Of a stretch of 64,000 bases of DNA, positions 15,215-24,228 are shown one piece after another. A program made the translations under genes and the position numbers. Positions within the stretch are counted from its first letter, which is position 1. Every line of letters begins with the position of its first letter. Origin of the DNA: Pararhizobium sp. (GTDB taxonomy: Bacteria > Pseudomonadota > Alphaproteobacteria > Rhizobiales > Rhizobiaceae); the NCBI GenBank assembly GCA_017794825.1, contig CP051237.1, positions 1,116,001-1,180,000 of the forward strand, given 5' to 3'. The notes beneath the pieces were generated by a model that was not told where the DNA came from, made no database searches, and worked only from the letters and a program-made list of their open reading frames with translations.

Positions 15215-17124
15215 GTGCCTGGCCTGAGGTCCAGTTGATCGGCGCGCACGCACCGCACCAGCCGTTCGCCGCCAGTCAAGGCAATGGGCTGTTTGCAGGT
15301 TGCAACAGCAAAATCGCAGCGGTTGGAGAAGCGACAGCCGGCTGGCCACGCGCCCGGCCGCGGAACGTTTCCGCGGATCGTAGGCAGAGGCGGGTTACGG
15401 TCCGAGGCGTGCGGCATCGCGCTGAGCAGGCCGGCAGTGTAGGGATGCTTCGGATCGTGGAACAGCGTATCGACGCCTGCCATCTCCACCATCTCTCCGG
15501 CATACATAACGCTGATTCGATCACAGATGTCGGCAGCCACAGCCAGGTCGTGAGTGATGAACAGGATCGCCATACCGAACTCGTCCTGCAGGTCGCGGAA
15601 GAGATCGAGGATTTCCTGCTGCACCGTCACGTCGAGCGCTGTCGTCGGCTCGTCGGCGATCAGCAGCGACGGGTTGCAACTCAGCGCGCGGGCAATCGCG
15701 ATGCGTTGCGCCATTCCGCCGGAGAGTTCATGCGGATAGGCCTTGGCCCTTGCCTCGGGTTGGGGAATGCCCACCCGCTCGATCAGCGCCACAGCCCTCT
15801 CCCATGCTTGCCTTTGCGAAAGCCCCTGCTTGGCGCGCAGCACCTCCGCAATCTGGCTGCCGACGGTAAACGCCGGGTTCAGGCTGGTCGTCGGATCCTG
15901 GAAAACCATCGCCACCTCATCGCCGCGCAACTTCTCGATTTCGGCGGACGCGAGGCAACGCAGATCGATGCCGTCAAGTACGATCGAACCCCGCGTTATC
16001 CTCAGTCCGGCGCCCATCAGACCCAGGATCGCCAGCCCGGTCATCGTCTTGCCACTGCCGGACTCGCCAACGAGCCCCAGAGTTTCCCCTTGCGCAATCG
16101 AAAATGACAGGTCGGTGATGATTGGCAGTCCGGGATCGGAGCCAACCATCACGTCAAGACCCTCGACGCGAAGCACCTCGTTCTCAAGGGTCTCCGGTCG
16201 CGCCGCAGGCGACGCCGCAGAGCGGGACGGCTCGAAAGTCGCGGTTCTGCCCTCCGGCGCGGCGGCGGCAATTCCGCGCCCGATCGAGTCGCGCAAGACA
16301 TCACCGAGCAGGTTGACCGAGAGCACCGTCAGTATGATCGCGATCCCCGGCGGGATCGACAAAAACCAGTTGAGCTGCATGAACGCCGCCGCGGTATTCA
16401 GCATCGTTCCCCAGCTGGCCTGCGGCGGCTGGACGCCCAAACCGATGAAGCTCAGCCCGGCTTCCGACAAAAGCACCGCGCCGACGGTCAGGGTAACCTG
16501 CACGATCAGCGGCGGCGCGATGTTCGGGAAAATGTGACGAAACAGGATACGGCTGTCCGTTGCGCCGATGACCCTGGCGGAGCGCACATAGATTTCCTCG
16601 CGTTCGGCCAGCACCACACCGCGCGCCAATCGCAGGAACGAGGTTGAAAACAGGATTCCGAGCGCAATCATCGCCCGGTGCAGTCCGGGACCCAGGATTG
16701 CGATGATGACGATTGCCACCATGATGCCGGGAATTGAGACTATCGCCTCCACGATACGCATCACGACCCAGTCCCACCAGCCGCCGCGATAGCCGATGAA
16801 CAGGCCGATCGGAACGCCAAGCGCCACCGCGATGGCCGTCGCCTCTGCAGCGGCGATAACGGCGATGCGGCAACCGTAGATCAGCCGCGACAGCACATCC
16901 CGGCCGAGATCGTCCGTCCCCAGCCAGTGCCGGGCGGACGGACCCTGCAGCGAATTGATGAGGTTCTGCCGCAGCGGGTCGTACGGTGCGATCACATCTG
17001 CGAAGACAGCCAGAAATACGAGCAGCGCCAGAATAGACACAGCAACGCCGACAAGAACGTTTGAAGCGTTAATCCGCCACGGCTTGCCAACGGCGCCGGC
17101 GCTTTCCGCGTTCCCGACAGTCAC
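15211..17124 (-). CDS. fused ABC permease (OppC/DppC) and ATPase (OppD/DppD)
   Basis: This 637-residue chain joins two proteins that are usually separate. Residues 1-285 form a DppC-type permease with an N-terminal segment, five further membrane helices and the EAA loop (LFRHIFPNIAPPLIVQ). After a linker of about 40 residues rich in A/P/E, residues 325-637 form a DppD-type ATPase with Walker A GESGSGKT, signature LSGGMAQRIAIARAL, Walker B LLIADEPTTALD, and the C-terminal CRFSNRCDFAVATC motif. The GTG start overlaps the stop of the OppB-type gene as GTGA. One reading frame runs across the junction without a break, so the fusion is real unless there is a sequencing error. Confidence 0.88.
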   Translation of the reverse strand: MTVGNAESAGAVGKPWRINASNVLVGVAVSILALLVFLAVFADVIAPYDPLRQNLINSLQGPSARHWLGTDDLGRDVLSRLIYGCRIAVIAAAEATAIAVALGVPIGLFIGYRGGWWDWVVMRIVEAIVSIPGIMVAIVIIAILGPGLHRAMIALGILFSTSFLRLARGVVLAEREEIYVRSARVIGATDSRILFRHIFPNIAPPLIVQVTLTVGAVLLSEAGLSFIGLGVQPPQASWGTMLNTAAAFMQLNWFLSIPPGIAIILTVLSVNLLGDVLRDSIGRGIAAAAPEGRTATFEPSRSAASPAARPETLENEVLRVEGLDVMVGSDPGLPIITDLSFSIAQGETLGLVGESGSGKTMTGLAILGLMGAGLRITRGSIVLDGIDLRCLASAEIEKLRGDEVAMVFQDPTTSLNPAFTVGSQIAEVLRAKQGLSQRQAWERAVALIERVGIPQPEARAKAYPHELSGGMAQRIAIARALSCNPSLLIADEPTTALDVTVQQEILDLFRDLQDEFGMAILFITHDLAVAADICDRISVMYAGEMVEMAGVDTLFHDPKHPYTAGLLSAMPHASDRNPPLPTIRGNVPRPGAWPAGCRFSNRCDFAVATCKQPIALTGGERLVRCVRADQLDLRPGT

Positions 17125-18065
17125 GTCGGCCGCGCCTTGGGGTTGAGAAGCCCATAGATCACGTCGGTGGCAAGCTGGACGGCGACCACCAGTCCGACCA
17201 TGACCAGCACGAGCCCCTGAAGCATGGGGATATCTTGCTGACGCACCGCCGCGATCGCAAGCGTGCCCAGTCCATTGATGGCGAACACCTGTTCGACGAT
17301 CAGCGCGCCGCCAAGCAGAACGGTGATCTGGAAGGAAAGCACCGCAACCACCGGTATCATGGCGTTGGTCAGCGCATGTTTGAACAGAACGCGCCGGGCG
17401 GAAAGCCCCTGTGCGCGGGCGGCTCTCACATAGTCCTGCTGAAGCACGCCGACCATGGCCGAACGCACCTGCCTGGCAATGGCCGCACTGGATGATGTGC
17501 CAAGCGCGATCGACGGCAGGATTACGCTGCGCAACCACTCCCACGGCGACACCGTGATCGGCGTGAAGCCGGTGGCGGGAAACCAGCGCAGGCTGACCGC
17601 GAAAATGGCGACCAGGATCAGGCCAAACCAGAAGTTGGGAATGGCCTGGCCAAATGTCGCGCCGAGGGTCGCGAACCGGTCGACCCAGGAGCGCGGATGA
17701 AGGGCTGCCGCTACGCCCGCCGCAACCCCGACGACGATCGCTATGAACGCCGAAACGGCCGTCAGGGAAAGCGTAACGGGCAGTCTCTGCATCACGGCGT
17801 CCATCACGCTCACGCTATTGAAGTAGGACGATCCAAGGTCGCCCTGCAGCGCCCGGCCTAGCCATTGCAGGTACCGGACGTGGATGGGTTCGTTCAGGCC
17901 CATGCGCTCGCGCAGCATTTCATGCTGTTCCTCGGTGCCCGTGTCGCCAAGAATCAGGTCAACCGGATCGCTCGGCAGCAGCGACGTAAACGAGAACGTC
18001 AGCACCGACACGATGAACAGCAGGGGCGCCAGCGCCAGAAGCCGCTGGAGGATGAGCCTGAACAT
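17121..18065 (-). CDS. peptide-type ABC transporter permease (OppB/DppB class)
   Basis: This 314-residue protein has six membrane segments and the conserved OppB blocks: SDPVDLILGDTGTEEQ after the first helix and the EAA loop KHALTNAMIPVVAVL. It forms the membrane channel together with the DppC half of the next gene. It starts 12 bp after the binding-protein gene stops and overlaps the fusion gene downstream by GTGA. Confidence 0.9.
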   Translation of the reverse strand: MFRLILQRLLALAPLLFIVSVLTFSFTSLLPSDPVDLILGDTGTEEQHEMLRERMGLNEPIHVRYLQWLGRALQGDLGSSYFNSVSVMDAVMQRLPVTLSLTAVSAFIAIVVGVAAGVAAALHPRSWVDRFATLGATFGQAIPNFWFGLILVAIFAVSLRWFPATGFTPITVSPWEWLRSVILPSIALGTSSSAAIARQVRSAMVGVLQQDYVRAARAQGLSARRVLFKHALTNAMIPVVAVLSFQITVLLGGALIVEQVFAINGLGTLAIAAVRQQDIPMLQGLVLVMVGLVVAVQLATDVIYGLLNPKARPT

Positions 18066-18077
18066 TGAACCCGCTTG

Positions 18078-19601
18078 TCAGTTGTTTGCCTTCAGGCCTC
18101 TAAGATTAATGGAATCTTCTCCATAGCGGTATACCACGGTCGGATTGTCGTCCGTCGCATTGGAGACCCCGATCAGGATAGGAGAGTTGGCCACGAAGAT
18201 CAGGAATTTCTCCTTCGCCAGCTGCGCCGCCATCTGCTGGTATACAGAGCTGCGTACTTCGGTGTCCACCGACTCCAGGCCGGCATTGGCCTGCGACAGC
18301 AGTTCCTCGCTCGGCTTTGTCTGGAAAGGGTTGTAGGCTGCGTCTTCGTAAATGTATCGAAGCGCGACGAACTTCGGATCGGTGTTGGTGTTCCACACCA
18401 GGTTGGTGGCCGGAAAATCCGTCGTGCGGCTGCGGCGGGCAAGCGTGCCCGGTTCGACCGGCACGATGTTCATCGTTATTCCGATTTCGTTGAAGAAGCC
18501 GGCAAGCGCCTCCAGCCGCGACTGGTAGATCGGGATCGAAGGCATATCGAAGCTGAACCCGTCCGGGAAGTTCGACTTGGCCATATACTCCCTCGCCTTC
18601 TCGACATCGTAGGCATAGGCGCCCTCGACATCCGGGTTGTAGGCCCAGTGACCCTTGCCGTAAGGTTGATACGAATCTTCCGACAGGCCGAACAGAATGG
18701 CTTTGCCAAACGCAGCGCGGTCAATCGAGTGCGCCATCGCCTGACGCACGTTCATGTCCGCGAACGCCGGAACCTGGGTGCCTTCGCGGTCGGAAATGAT
18801 GACGTGATAGTTCAGTCCGCCCGTGTTTCGGAAAAGTTTCAGGTCGGGCGAACTCTCTATGATTGCCGACTGTGGATTCGCCAGCCAGTTGCCGGCGTCG
18901 ATCTGCCCGGTCTTCAGCGCATTGAGGCGCGCTGTATCGTCCGGGATTTCCCAGACTTCATAGCGCTCGAGACCGATCTTGTCCGGGTCCCAATAGGTCG
19001 GGTTCGGCGTATAGACCTGCACTTCGCCTTCACGCGATTCTTCCTTGCTGTGGACGTAAGGACCGGTGCCGATCGGATTGCGGTCGATCGTCGGATCGGC
19101 CATCGCTTCCGGCGCCAGCATCATGCCGCCCGTGTGGGTGAGGCTGTCGATGATTGCCGGATCCGGCTCCTTCAGCTTGATCGTGAATGTGTACTCGTCG
19201 TTCGCCTCGGCGCTTTCTACGGTCTTCAGACCCTCGATGATCGCCAGTTGGACGCCACGGTTGATGTTGGCCGCGGCCACTTCGGCGTTGAACGCCTCGC
19301 CGTTGCTGAACTTGACGCCCTCACGCAGCGTGATCTTCACGTTGAGGCCGTCGATCTCATAGCTGGTCGCGAGCAGCGGAACGGGTTTGCCGTCCGGCCC
19401 CCTCTCGAACAGTGATTCATAGACCGGACGCAGGTAAGGCACTCCGCTGCCGCTTTGCTGTTGCGGGTCCATGGTGATAAGCTTCACCTGTTCGGCATAT
19501 TTGAATGTTCCGGATGGTTCGGCGCTTGCGATCGTCGCGCCGATGCCCATTGCAGCGCACGCCGCAAGTGAGACTAACAGTCTTCTCGTCATCGAGTTCA
19601 T
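18078..19601 (-). CDS. ABC transporter periplasmic substrate-binding protein (peptide/nickel class, SBP_bac_5)
   Basis: This 507-residue protein starts with a Sec signal peptide (MTRRLLVSLAACAAMGIGATIASA, cut before EPSG) followed by a family-5 binding domain: NYHVIISDREG and RQAMAHSIDRAAFGKAI are typical. The ATG at 19601 has GGGAGG 7 bp upstream; another ATG at 19607 would be 1 bp from it. It is the second gene of the operon after a CoA-transferase. Peptides, opines or a small carboxylate conjugate are possible ligands; the sequence does not decide. Confidence 0.88.
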   Translation of the reverse strand: MNSMTRRLLVSLAACAAMGIGATIASAEPSGTFKYAEQVKLITMDPQQQSGSGVPYLRPVYESLFERGPDGKPVPLLATSYEIDGLNVKITLREGVKFSNGEAFNAEVAAANINRGVQLAIIEGLKTVESAEANDEYTFTIKLKEPDPAIIDSLTHTGGMMLAPEAMADPTIDRNPIGTGPYVHSKEESREGEVQVYTPNPTYWDPDKIGLERYEVWEIPDDTARLNALKTGQIDAGNWLANPQSAIIESSPDLKLFRNTGGLNYHVIISDREGTQVPAFADMNVRQAMAHSIDRAAFGKAILFGLSEDSYQPYGKGHWAYNPDVEGAYAYDVEKAREYMAKSNFPDGFSFDMPSIPIYQSRLEALAGFFNEIGITMNIVPVEPGTLARRSRTTDFPATNLVWNTNTDPKFVALRYIYEDAAYNPFQTKPSEELLSQANAGLESVDTEVRSSVYQQMAAQLAKEKFLIFVANSPILIGVSNATDDNPTVVYRYGEDSINLRGLKANN

Positions 19602-19622
19602 TTGCATTCCTCCCTTTTGAGG

Positions 19623-19649
19623 GTCGGGAGGCCCAGGGGCCTTCCCGAC
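19623..19649 (-). promoter_or_regulatory. intercistronic stem-loop before the binding-protein gene
   Basis: GTCGGGAGGCCC and GGGCC(T)TCCCGAC form a 12-bp stem with one bulge and a 2-nt loop, between the CoA-transferase stop and the binding-protein start. There is no T-run. Such hairpins commonly adjust the mRNA level of binding proteins against their operon neighbours. Confidence 0.45.
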
Positions 19650-19659
19650 ACATAGCCCG

Positions 19660-20838
19660 TCATGTCGCATTGGCCCGGCGGGGCGAGGCTAGCGCCGCGC
19701 CGGAATTCAGAAGATCGGTGTCCGCGCCAAGCCGCGGCGCAGCGGGCAGCGACGGCGCGCCAAGATCACCCCAGCGGAAGGCGGGTCCAAGCGCCACCGG
19801 CTCGCCCTCGACGCCGATACCCGGCGTCTGCGGGTAGATGGTGGTGAGATATTCCCCCAGGTCGCGCACCCTGGACGACGGCACGCCGTTCTCGTTTAGT
19901 ACGGCTTCAAGCGCATCCGCCTTCATTGTTGAGAACGCGCCGGCGAGTTCCTGGCGCAGTTCGTCAGTCGCTGCATTCGCCAGAAACGCGCCATCGCCAA
20001 GCCCGACCGGCACGTATGGCGGTTCGGCCAGGTCAGGCCTGCCAAGCTTGCGGCAGAGGATCCTGAACTGGCCCATCGTGTTGGCCGCGACCGATATGTG
20101 GCCGTCCGCGGTCGCAAATGTTTCCGCTCCCGGACTGCCGACGAAACCGCGATTTCCGACCCGGTCGGGCGCCTTGCCGGTCGCCAGTGTATTGGCCGTC
20201 GGTCCGGACATAAGAGCCAACGCGCAGTCCACCATCGAAACGTCAAGCGTGATTGGCGCATTGTCGCCGCGCAGCCGGCGCACGATTGCGGCCATTATCC
20301 CTTCAGCTGCGCTCATCCCCGTTGCGATGTCGATGACCGGAAAACCGACCTTGACCGGAGCCTCGTCGGCTTTGCCGCCCTGCAGCGCCATCATGCCGGT
20401 TGCCGCCTGTATCACATGGTCATAGGCGCCGCGTGTGCTGTTGGGCCCGCCATGCCCCCACCCGGAGATCGAACAATAGATAATGTCTGGCCGGACAACC
20501 CTGATATCGTCCGCGCCGAGGCCGAAACGTTTGGCGACCCCCGGTCTGAAGTTCTCCACGAAGACGTCGCACTTCGCGGCGATCGCCAGGACAGCCTTGC
20601 GCCCCTCCTCGGATGCAAGATCCGCAACGACCGATTTTTTGCCAGCGTTCAGAGCGCGGAATCCGGGCGGAAGGCCATCGAATTCCGGCTGCATGTCAAG
20701 GGCCCTCATCGGATCGCCGCCTCCCGGCCGTTCGACCTTGATAACCTCGGCGCCGAGGCAGCGCAGATGATGCGTGGCGCACGGACCGGCAAGGACATGG
20801 GTCAGATCGAGCACTCGAAACCCGTCGAGTGGTAGCAT
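19660..20838 (-). CDS. CaiB/BaiF family (class III) CoA-transferase
   Basis: This 392-residue protein has the class III CoA-transferase start (GFRVLDLTHVLAGP), EVIKVERPGGGDPMR, and the catalytic Asp in GAYDHVIQAATG. These enzymes move CoA between carboxylic acids. As the first gene of the importer operon it suggests that the imported compound is, or is cut into, a carboxylic acid activated as a CoA thioester, with the hydrolase at 13.2-14.2 kb doing the cutting. Donor and acceptor are unknown. Divergent from a LysR regulator. Confidence 0.9.
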   Translation of the reverse strand: MLPLDGFRVLDLTHVLAGPCATHHLRCLGAEVIKVERPGGGDPMRALDMQPEFDGLPPGFRALNAGKKSVVADLASEEGRKAVLAIAAKCDVFVENFRPGVAKRFGLGADDIRVVRPDIIYCSISGWGHGGPNSTRGAYDHVIQAATGMMALQGGKADEAPVKVGFPVIDIATGMSAAEGIMAAIVRRLRGDNAPITLDVSMVDCALALMSGPTANTLATGKAPDRVGNRGFVGSPGAETFATADGHISVAANTMGQFRILCRKLGRPDLAEPPYVPVGLGDGAFLANAATDELRQELAGAFSTMKADALEAVLNENGVPSSRVRDLGEYLTTIYPQTPGIGVEGEPVALGPAFRWGDLGAPSLPAAPRLGADTDLLNSGAALASPRRANAT

Positions 20839-20933
20839 GCGGTTCTCCTGTCGTCGGGCGCCGTTGGGGGTGGCTCGTTCGTGTCTGCGGGTGCACAGGC
20901 AAAAAGGCTCCTCCCAGAGCCAGAGGCTTGACC

Positions 20934-20965
20934 ATAAGTACAGATCAGATGTTACTGGTAGTTAT
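20934..20965. promoter_or_regulatory. imperfect inverted repeat, candidate LysR operator
   Basis: ATAAGTAC and GTAGTTAT (7 of 8 bases complementary) are separated by 16 bp in the AT-rich space between the divergent CoA-transferase and LysR genes, 49 bp before the LysR ATG. LysR-type proteins bind interrupted dyads in such positions. Confidence 0.3.
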
Positions 20966-21013
20966 ATTTTCTAAGGCCAGCGTTCTGGATTTCTAAAGTT
21001 AAAGGAGTTGCGC

Positions 21014-21961
21014 ATGGACCTCAGGCAAATTCGCTATTTCGTCGCCGCCTGCGAGGAGGGCTCGCTCAGCGCTGCCGCAACACGTTTGAACTGTACGGCG
21101 TCCGGCGTGAGCCAGCAGATGAGCGCTCTCGAAGAACGTTTGCGTATAAACCTCTTCGAGCGCACGCGGCGCGGCGTAAATCCGACCGCGGCCGGCTGGC
21201 GGCTGTACGACCGGTGCCTTGCCGTGCTGAAGGCGGTGTCCGAAGCCGAGATGGAGATGAAGGACTTCTCGTCAGGACTGAGCGGCTCGGTGTCGGCGGG
21301 ATTTGCGCCGGGTCTCGCCAAGGCTGTCCTGCCGGCTGCCCTTGCACGCTTCGTGCGGGAGTATCCGCGCATCGACGTCGACATAGCGAGCGGAACGGCG
21401 GACGCGCTGGTGGCGGAAGCATCCGGCGGCGAGCTCGACTTTTATGTCGGCCAGTTTGCCAAACCCCAGACAGGGCTGACCGCGACAATGATCGGCAAGT
21501 TTCCCGTGGCGCTGATTTCCGGGTCACTCCGCGGAATGACGCCAATGCAGCCTGTTCGGCTTGACGAGACGACCCCGCTCAATCTGTCGATCCCTTCGGC
21601 GACACATAGTCTGCGGCCCAAGATCGAGGCCGCGATCCGTAATGGCGAGATCAATGTAGAGCGCACCATATCGGTTGCCAGCCTCTCGACCGGACTGGAG
21701 TTCCTGAGCCTGACGAACTGGTCGACGATCCTTCCGTTCTGGATATGCCTCAAGGAGCTCGGCAACGACCGCTTGACGGTCAATCCCATCATCGAGCCGG
21801 TGCTGGATGTCGAACTCGCCCTCATCCATCCAACGCAGAAGCCGCTGTCGCGCGCCTCGCGCCAGCTCCATGACTATTTTCGCGAGGAGCTTCAGCGTTG
21901 CGGCGACGAATGGCAGCGGATTATCAGCCGGACCCGCACCGAGGCCGACAGACCAATTTAG
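21014..21961 (+). CDS. LysR-family transcriptional regulator
   Basis: This 315-residue protein has an N-terminal winged helix (MDLRQIRYFVAACEEGSLS, then GVSQQMSALEERL and LFERTRRG) and a C-terminal effector-binding domain of two Rossmann-like lobes. The ATG at 21014 has AAAGGAG 6 bp upstream; a TTG at 21008 is too close to it. It is transcribed away from the CoA-transferase/ABC operon and probably controls it. Its first 17 residues recur almost unchanged in the LysR remnant at 55.2-55.4 kb. Confidence 0.9.
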   Translation: MDLRQIRYFVAACEEGSLSAAATRLNCTASGVSQQMSALEERLRINLFERTRRGVNPTAAGWRLYDRCLAVLKAVSEAEMEMKDFSSGLSGSVSAGFAPGLAKAVLPAALARFVREYPRIDVDIASGTADALVAEASGGELDFYVGQFAKPQTGLTATMIGKFPVALISGSLRGMTPMQPVRLDETTPLNLSIPSATHSLRPKIEAAIRNGEINVERTISVASLSTGLEFLSLTNWSTILPFWICLKELGNDRLTVNPIIEPVLDVELALIHPTQKPLSRASRQLHDYFREELQRCGDEWQRIISRTRTEADRPI

Positions 21962-22541
21962 CATAAACAGGATTGCCCGATCTCTTGGCGACCTTGGGCT
22001 CGCAGTCGGAGGAGCGCGACCGCTCTGGCCGCGATTTGCAGCGCCAACCTCGCTCGCGCCAGCTGCTACAACGACATGTCAGGCCGCAGGATCTGCCGCC
22101 GGACCTTGGGAGAGCTGACGCTGGCCAAAAAGGTCGGAGCGAAACAACCGAGCACGCCAGAAAACGCCGACGAAATCGAGATCAAGATGCCGTTTGCGTA
22201 GCCCGACGGCACACACTGAAGCGAAATGGACCGGCGGGCTGTATTGAATACCTTTTCACGATGAAATCAGAGAGTTCGATGCAAGAAATGCCGTCACAAC
22301 GACCGAACGAACTGACGGAATGCGTCAACGCCACAAAATTCAAGTCCTCGGCGTCCCGTCAGACATGCCGTCAAAGTGGTTTTCATGCTCAATTTTGCAA
22401 CAGCTGACGAAAATTGGAGAAGGCTGGAAAATATCGTGATTTCAATAAATTAAGGATCGCGCAAACTTCGTCACGCCAGCCCCACATGGAAAATCGCTTT
22501 GGCCCTCCGCCGCGCTTCGCTGGCTTCGGGTGTTCGACCCT
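21962..22541. other. 580-bp stretch without a recognisable gene
   Basis: Between the LysR stop and the hairpins after guaA I find no frame with family-like sequence. The left half is GC-rich with open frames of low-complexity Arg/Ala content, as expected by chance. The part from about 22240 to 22470 is clearly richer in A and T than its surroundings. No tRNA, hairpin-plus-T terminator or repeat was seen here. Confidence 0.6.
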
Positions 22542-22583
22542 CAATTTGGTCCACCGAACCAATTTGCCCCTCCGGGTCGGGGC
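22542..22583 (-). terminator. two adjacent hairpins after guaA
   Basis: Directly after the guaA stop, GCCCC (22566-22570) pairs with GGGGC (22579-22583), and CAA-T-TTGGT pairs with ACCAA-T-TTG (22542-22566, one mismatch, 7-nt loop). Neither is followed by a clear T-run on the minus strand, so factor-independent termination is uncertain. Confidence 0.35.
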
Positions 22584-24146
22584 TCACTCCCACTCGATCG
22601 TGCCGGGGGGTTTCGACGTCACGTCATAGACCACGCGGTTGATGCCGCGCACCTCGTTGATGATGCGGGTCGCGGCGCGGCCGAGGAAATTCATGTCGTA
22701 GTGGTAGAAATCCGCCGTCATGCCGTCGACGGAAGTCACGGCTCTCAGCGCACAGACATATTCATAGGTGCGCCCGTCGCCCATCACGCCGACGGTCTGC
22801 ACCGGCAGCAGCACGGCGAAGGCCTGCCAGATGGCGTCGTAGAGGCCCGCCTTGCGGATTTCGTCCAGATAGATCGCATCGGCCTCGCGCAGGATCTCCA
22901 GCTTCTCGCGGGTCACGCCGCCCGGGCAGCGGATCGCAAGCCCCGGCCCCGGAAACGGATGGCGGCCGATGAAGCTTTCGGGCAGGCCGAGTTCGCGGCC
23001 GAGCAGCCTGACCTCGTCCTTGAAGAGCTCGCGCAGCGGCTCCACGAGCTGCATGTTCATGCGCTCCGGCAGGCCGCCCACATTGTGGTGCGACTTGATC
23101 GTCACCGACGGTCCGCCGGTGAAGGAAACGCTTTCGATAACGTCCGGATAGAGCGTTCCCTGGGCAAGGAAATCGGCCCCGCCGATCGCCCTCGCCTCTT
23201 CTTCGAAGACATCGATGAAGAGCCTGCCGATGGTCTTGCGCTTGACCTCCGGATCGGCCTCGCCCTCGAGCGCGGAAATGAACCGGTCGGATGCGTCGAC
23301 CAGCTTCAGGTTGAGATTGTAGTGGTCGTGGAACATGGCGACCACTTCGGCCGCCTCGTTCTTCCGCATGAGACCGTGATCGACGAGAATGCAGTTGAGC
23401 CGGTCGCCGATCGCCTCGTGGATGAGAAGCGCCACAACGGATGAGTCCACGCCGCCCGAAAGCGCGCAGATCACCCTGCCCTCGCCCACTTTTTCGCGGA
23501 TCTCGCGGATCGCCTGCTCGCGATAGCCGGCCATCGACCAGTCGCTTTCGAGACCGGCGATCCTGTGCACGAAATTGGCGAGCAGCTTGCCGCCATCGGG
23601 CGTGTGGACCACCTCCGGGTGGAACATCACGCCGTAATATTTCCGGTCCTCGTTGGCGTAGGCGGCAAACGGCGCGCCGTCGGAAACCGCCAGCACCTCG
23701 AAGCCTTCCGGCAATTCGATCACCCGGTCGCCGTGGCTCATCCAGACCTGGTGCTGGGTGCCCGGCTCCCACACGCCCTCGAAGAGCGGCGACGACCGCT
23801 CGACCCTGACGAAGGCGCGGCCGAATTCGCGATGGTCGGAGCTTTCGGCCTTGCCGCCGGTCTGCACGCACATCGCCATCTGGCCGTAGCAGATGCCGAG
23901 AACGGGGACTTCGCTGTCGAAAATGAGCTGCGGCGCGCGGGGCGATCCGATGTCGCTCGTCGACGCCGGTCCGCCGGACAGGATGACGGCCTTCGGTTTC
24001 AGCCGGCGGAAGCCTTCCTCCGCGGACTGAAAGGGAACGATCTCGCAGAAGACGCCGGCTTCCCGCACGCGGCGCGCGATCAGCTGCGTGACCTGGGAAC
24101 CGAAATCGACGATGAGGATGGAATCGGGGTGGGCTGTGCTTTCCAT
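22584..24146 (-). CDS. guaA: GMP synthase (glutamine-hydrolysing)
   Basis: This 520-residue enzyme turns XMP, ATP and glutamine into GMP. The class I amidotransferase domain has the Cys nucleophile in [10 protein letters not shown] and His/Glu in [12 protein letters not shown]. The ATP pyrophosphatase domain has the P-loop [12 protein letters not shown], followed by the C-terminal dimerisation domain with [11 protein letters not shown] and [15 protein letters not shown] blocks. Full length and intact. guaB, the preceding step in the pathway, lies 5.5 kb away on the same strand. Confidence 0.98.
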   Translation of the reverse strand: MESTAHPDSILIVDFGSQVTQLIARRVREAGVFCEIVPFQSAEEGFRRLKPKAVILSGGPASTSDIGSPRAPQLIFDSEVPVLGICYGQMAMCVQTGGKAESSDHREFGRAFVRVERSSPLFEGVWEPGTQHQVWMSHGDRVIELPEGFEVLAVSDGAPFAAYANEDRKYYGVMFHPEVVHTPDGGKLLANFVHRIAGLESDWSMAGYREQAIREIREKVGEGRVICALSGGVDSSVVALLIHEAIGDRLNCILVDHGLMRKNEAAEVVAMFHDHYNLNLKLVDASDRFISALEGEADPEVKRKTIGRLFIDVFEEEARAIGGADFLAQGTLYPDVIESVSFTGGPSVTIKSHHNVGGLPERMNMQLVEPLRELFKDEVRLLGRELGLPESFIGRHPFPGPGLAIRCPGGVTREKLEILREADAIYLDEIRKAGLYDAIWQAFAVLLPVQTVGVMGDGRTYEYVCALRAVTSVDGMTADFYHYDMNFLGRAATRIINEVRGINRVVYDVTSKPPGTIEWE

Positions 24147-24228
24147 GACAAGGCTTTAGTGATTCGCAGCGCCGCACGCAAGCGCGCATGGCCCTTTGCC
24201 GCCCCTGCGCTCACGATTGCAGATCAAG

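Noticed and set aside
21973..22407. 144-codon frame downstream of the LysR gene
   Set aside because: No RBS, low-complexity Arg/Gln content and change in base composition partway; nothing resembling a known family.
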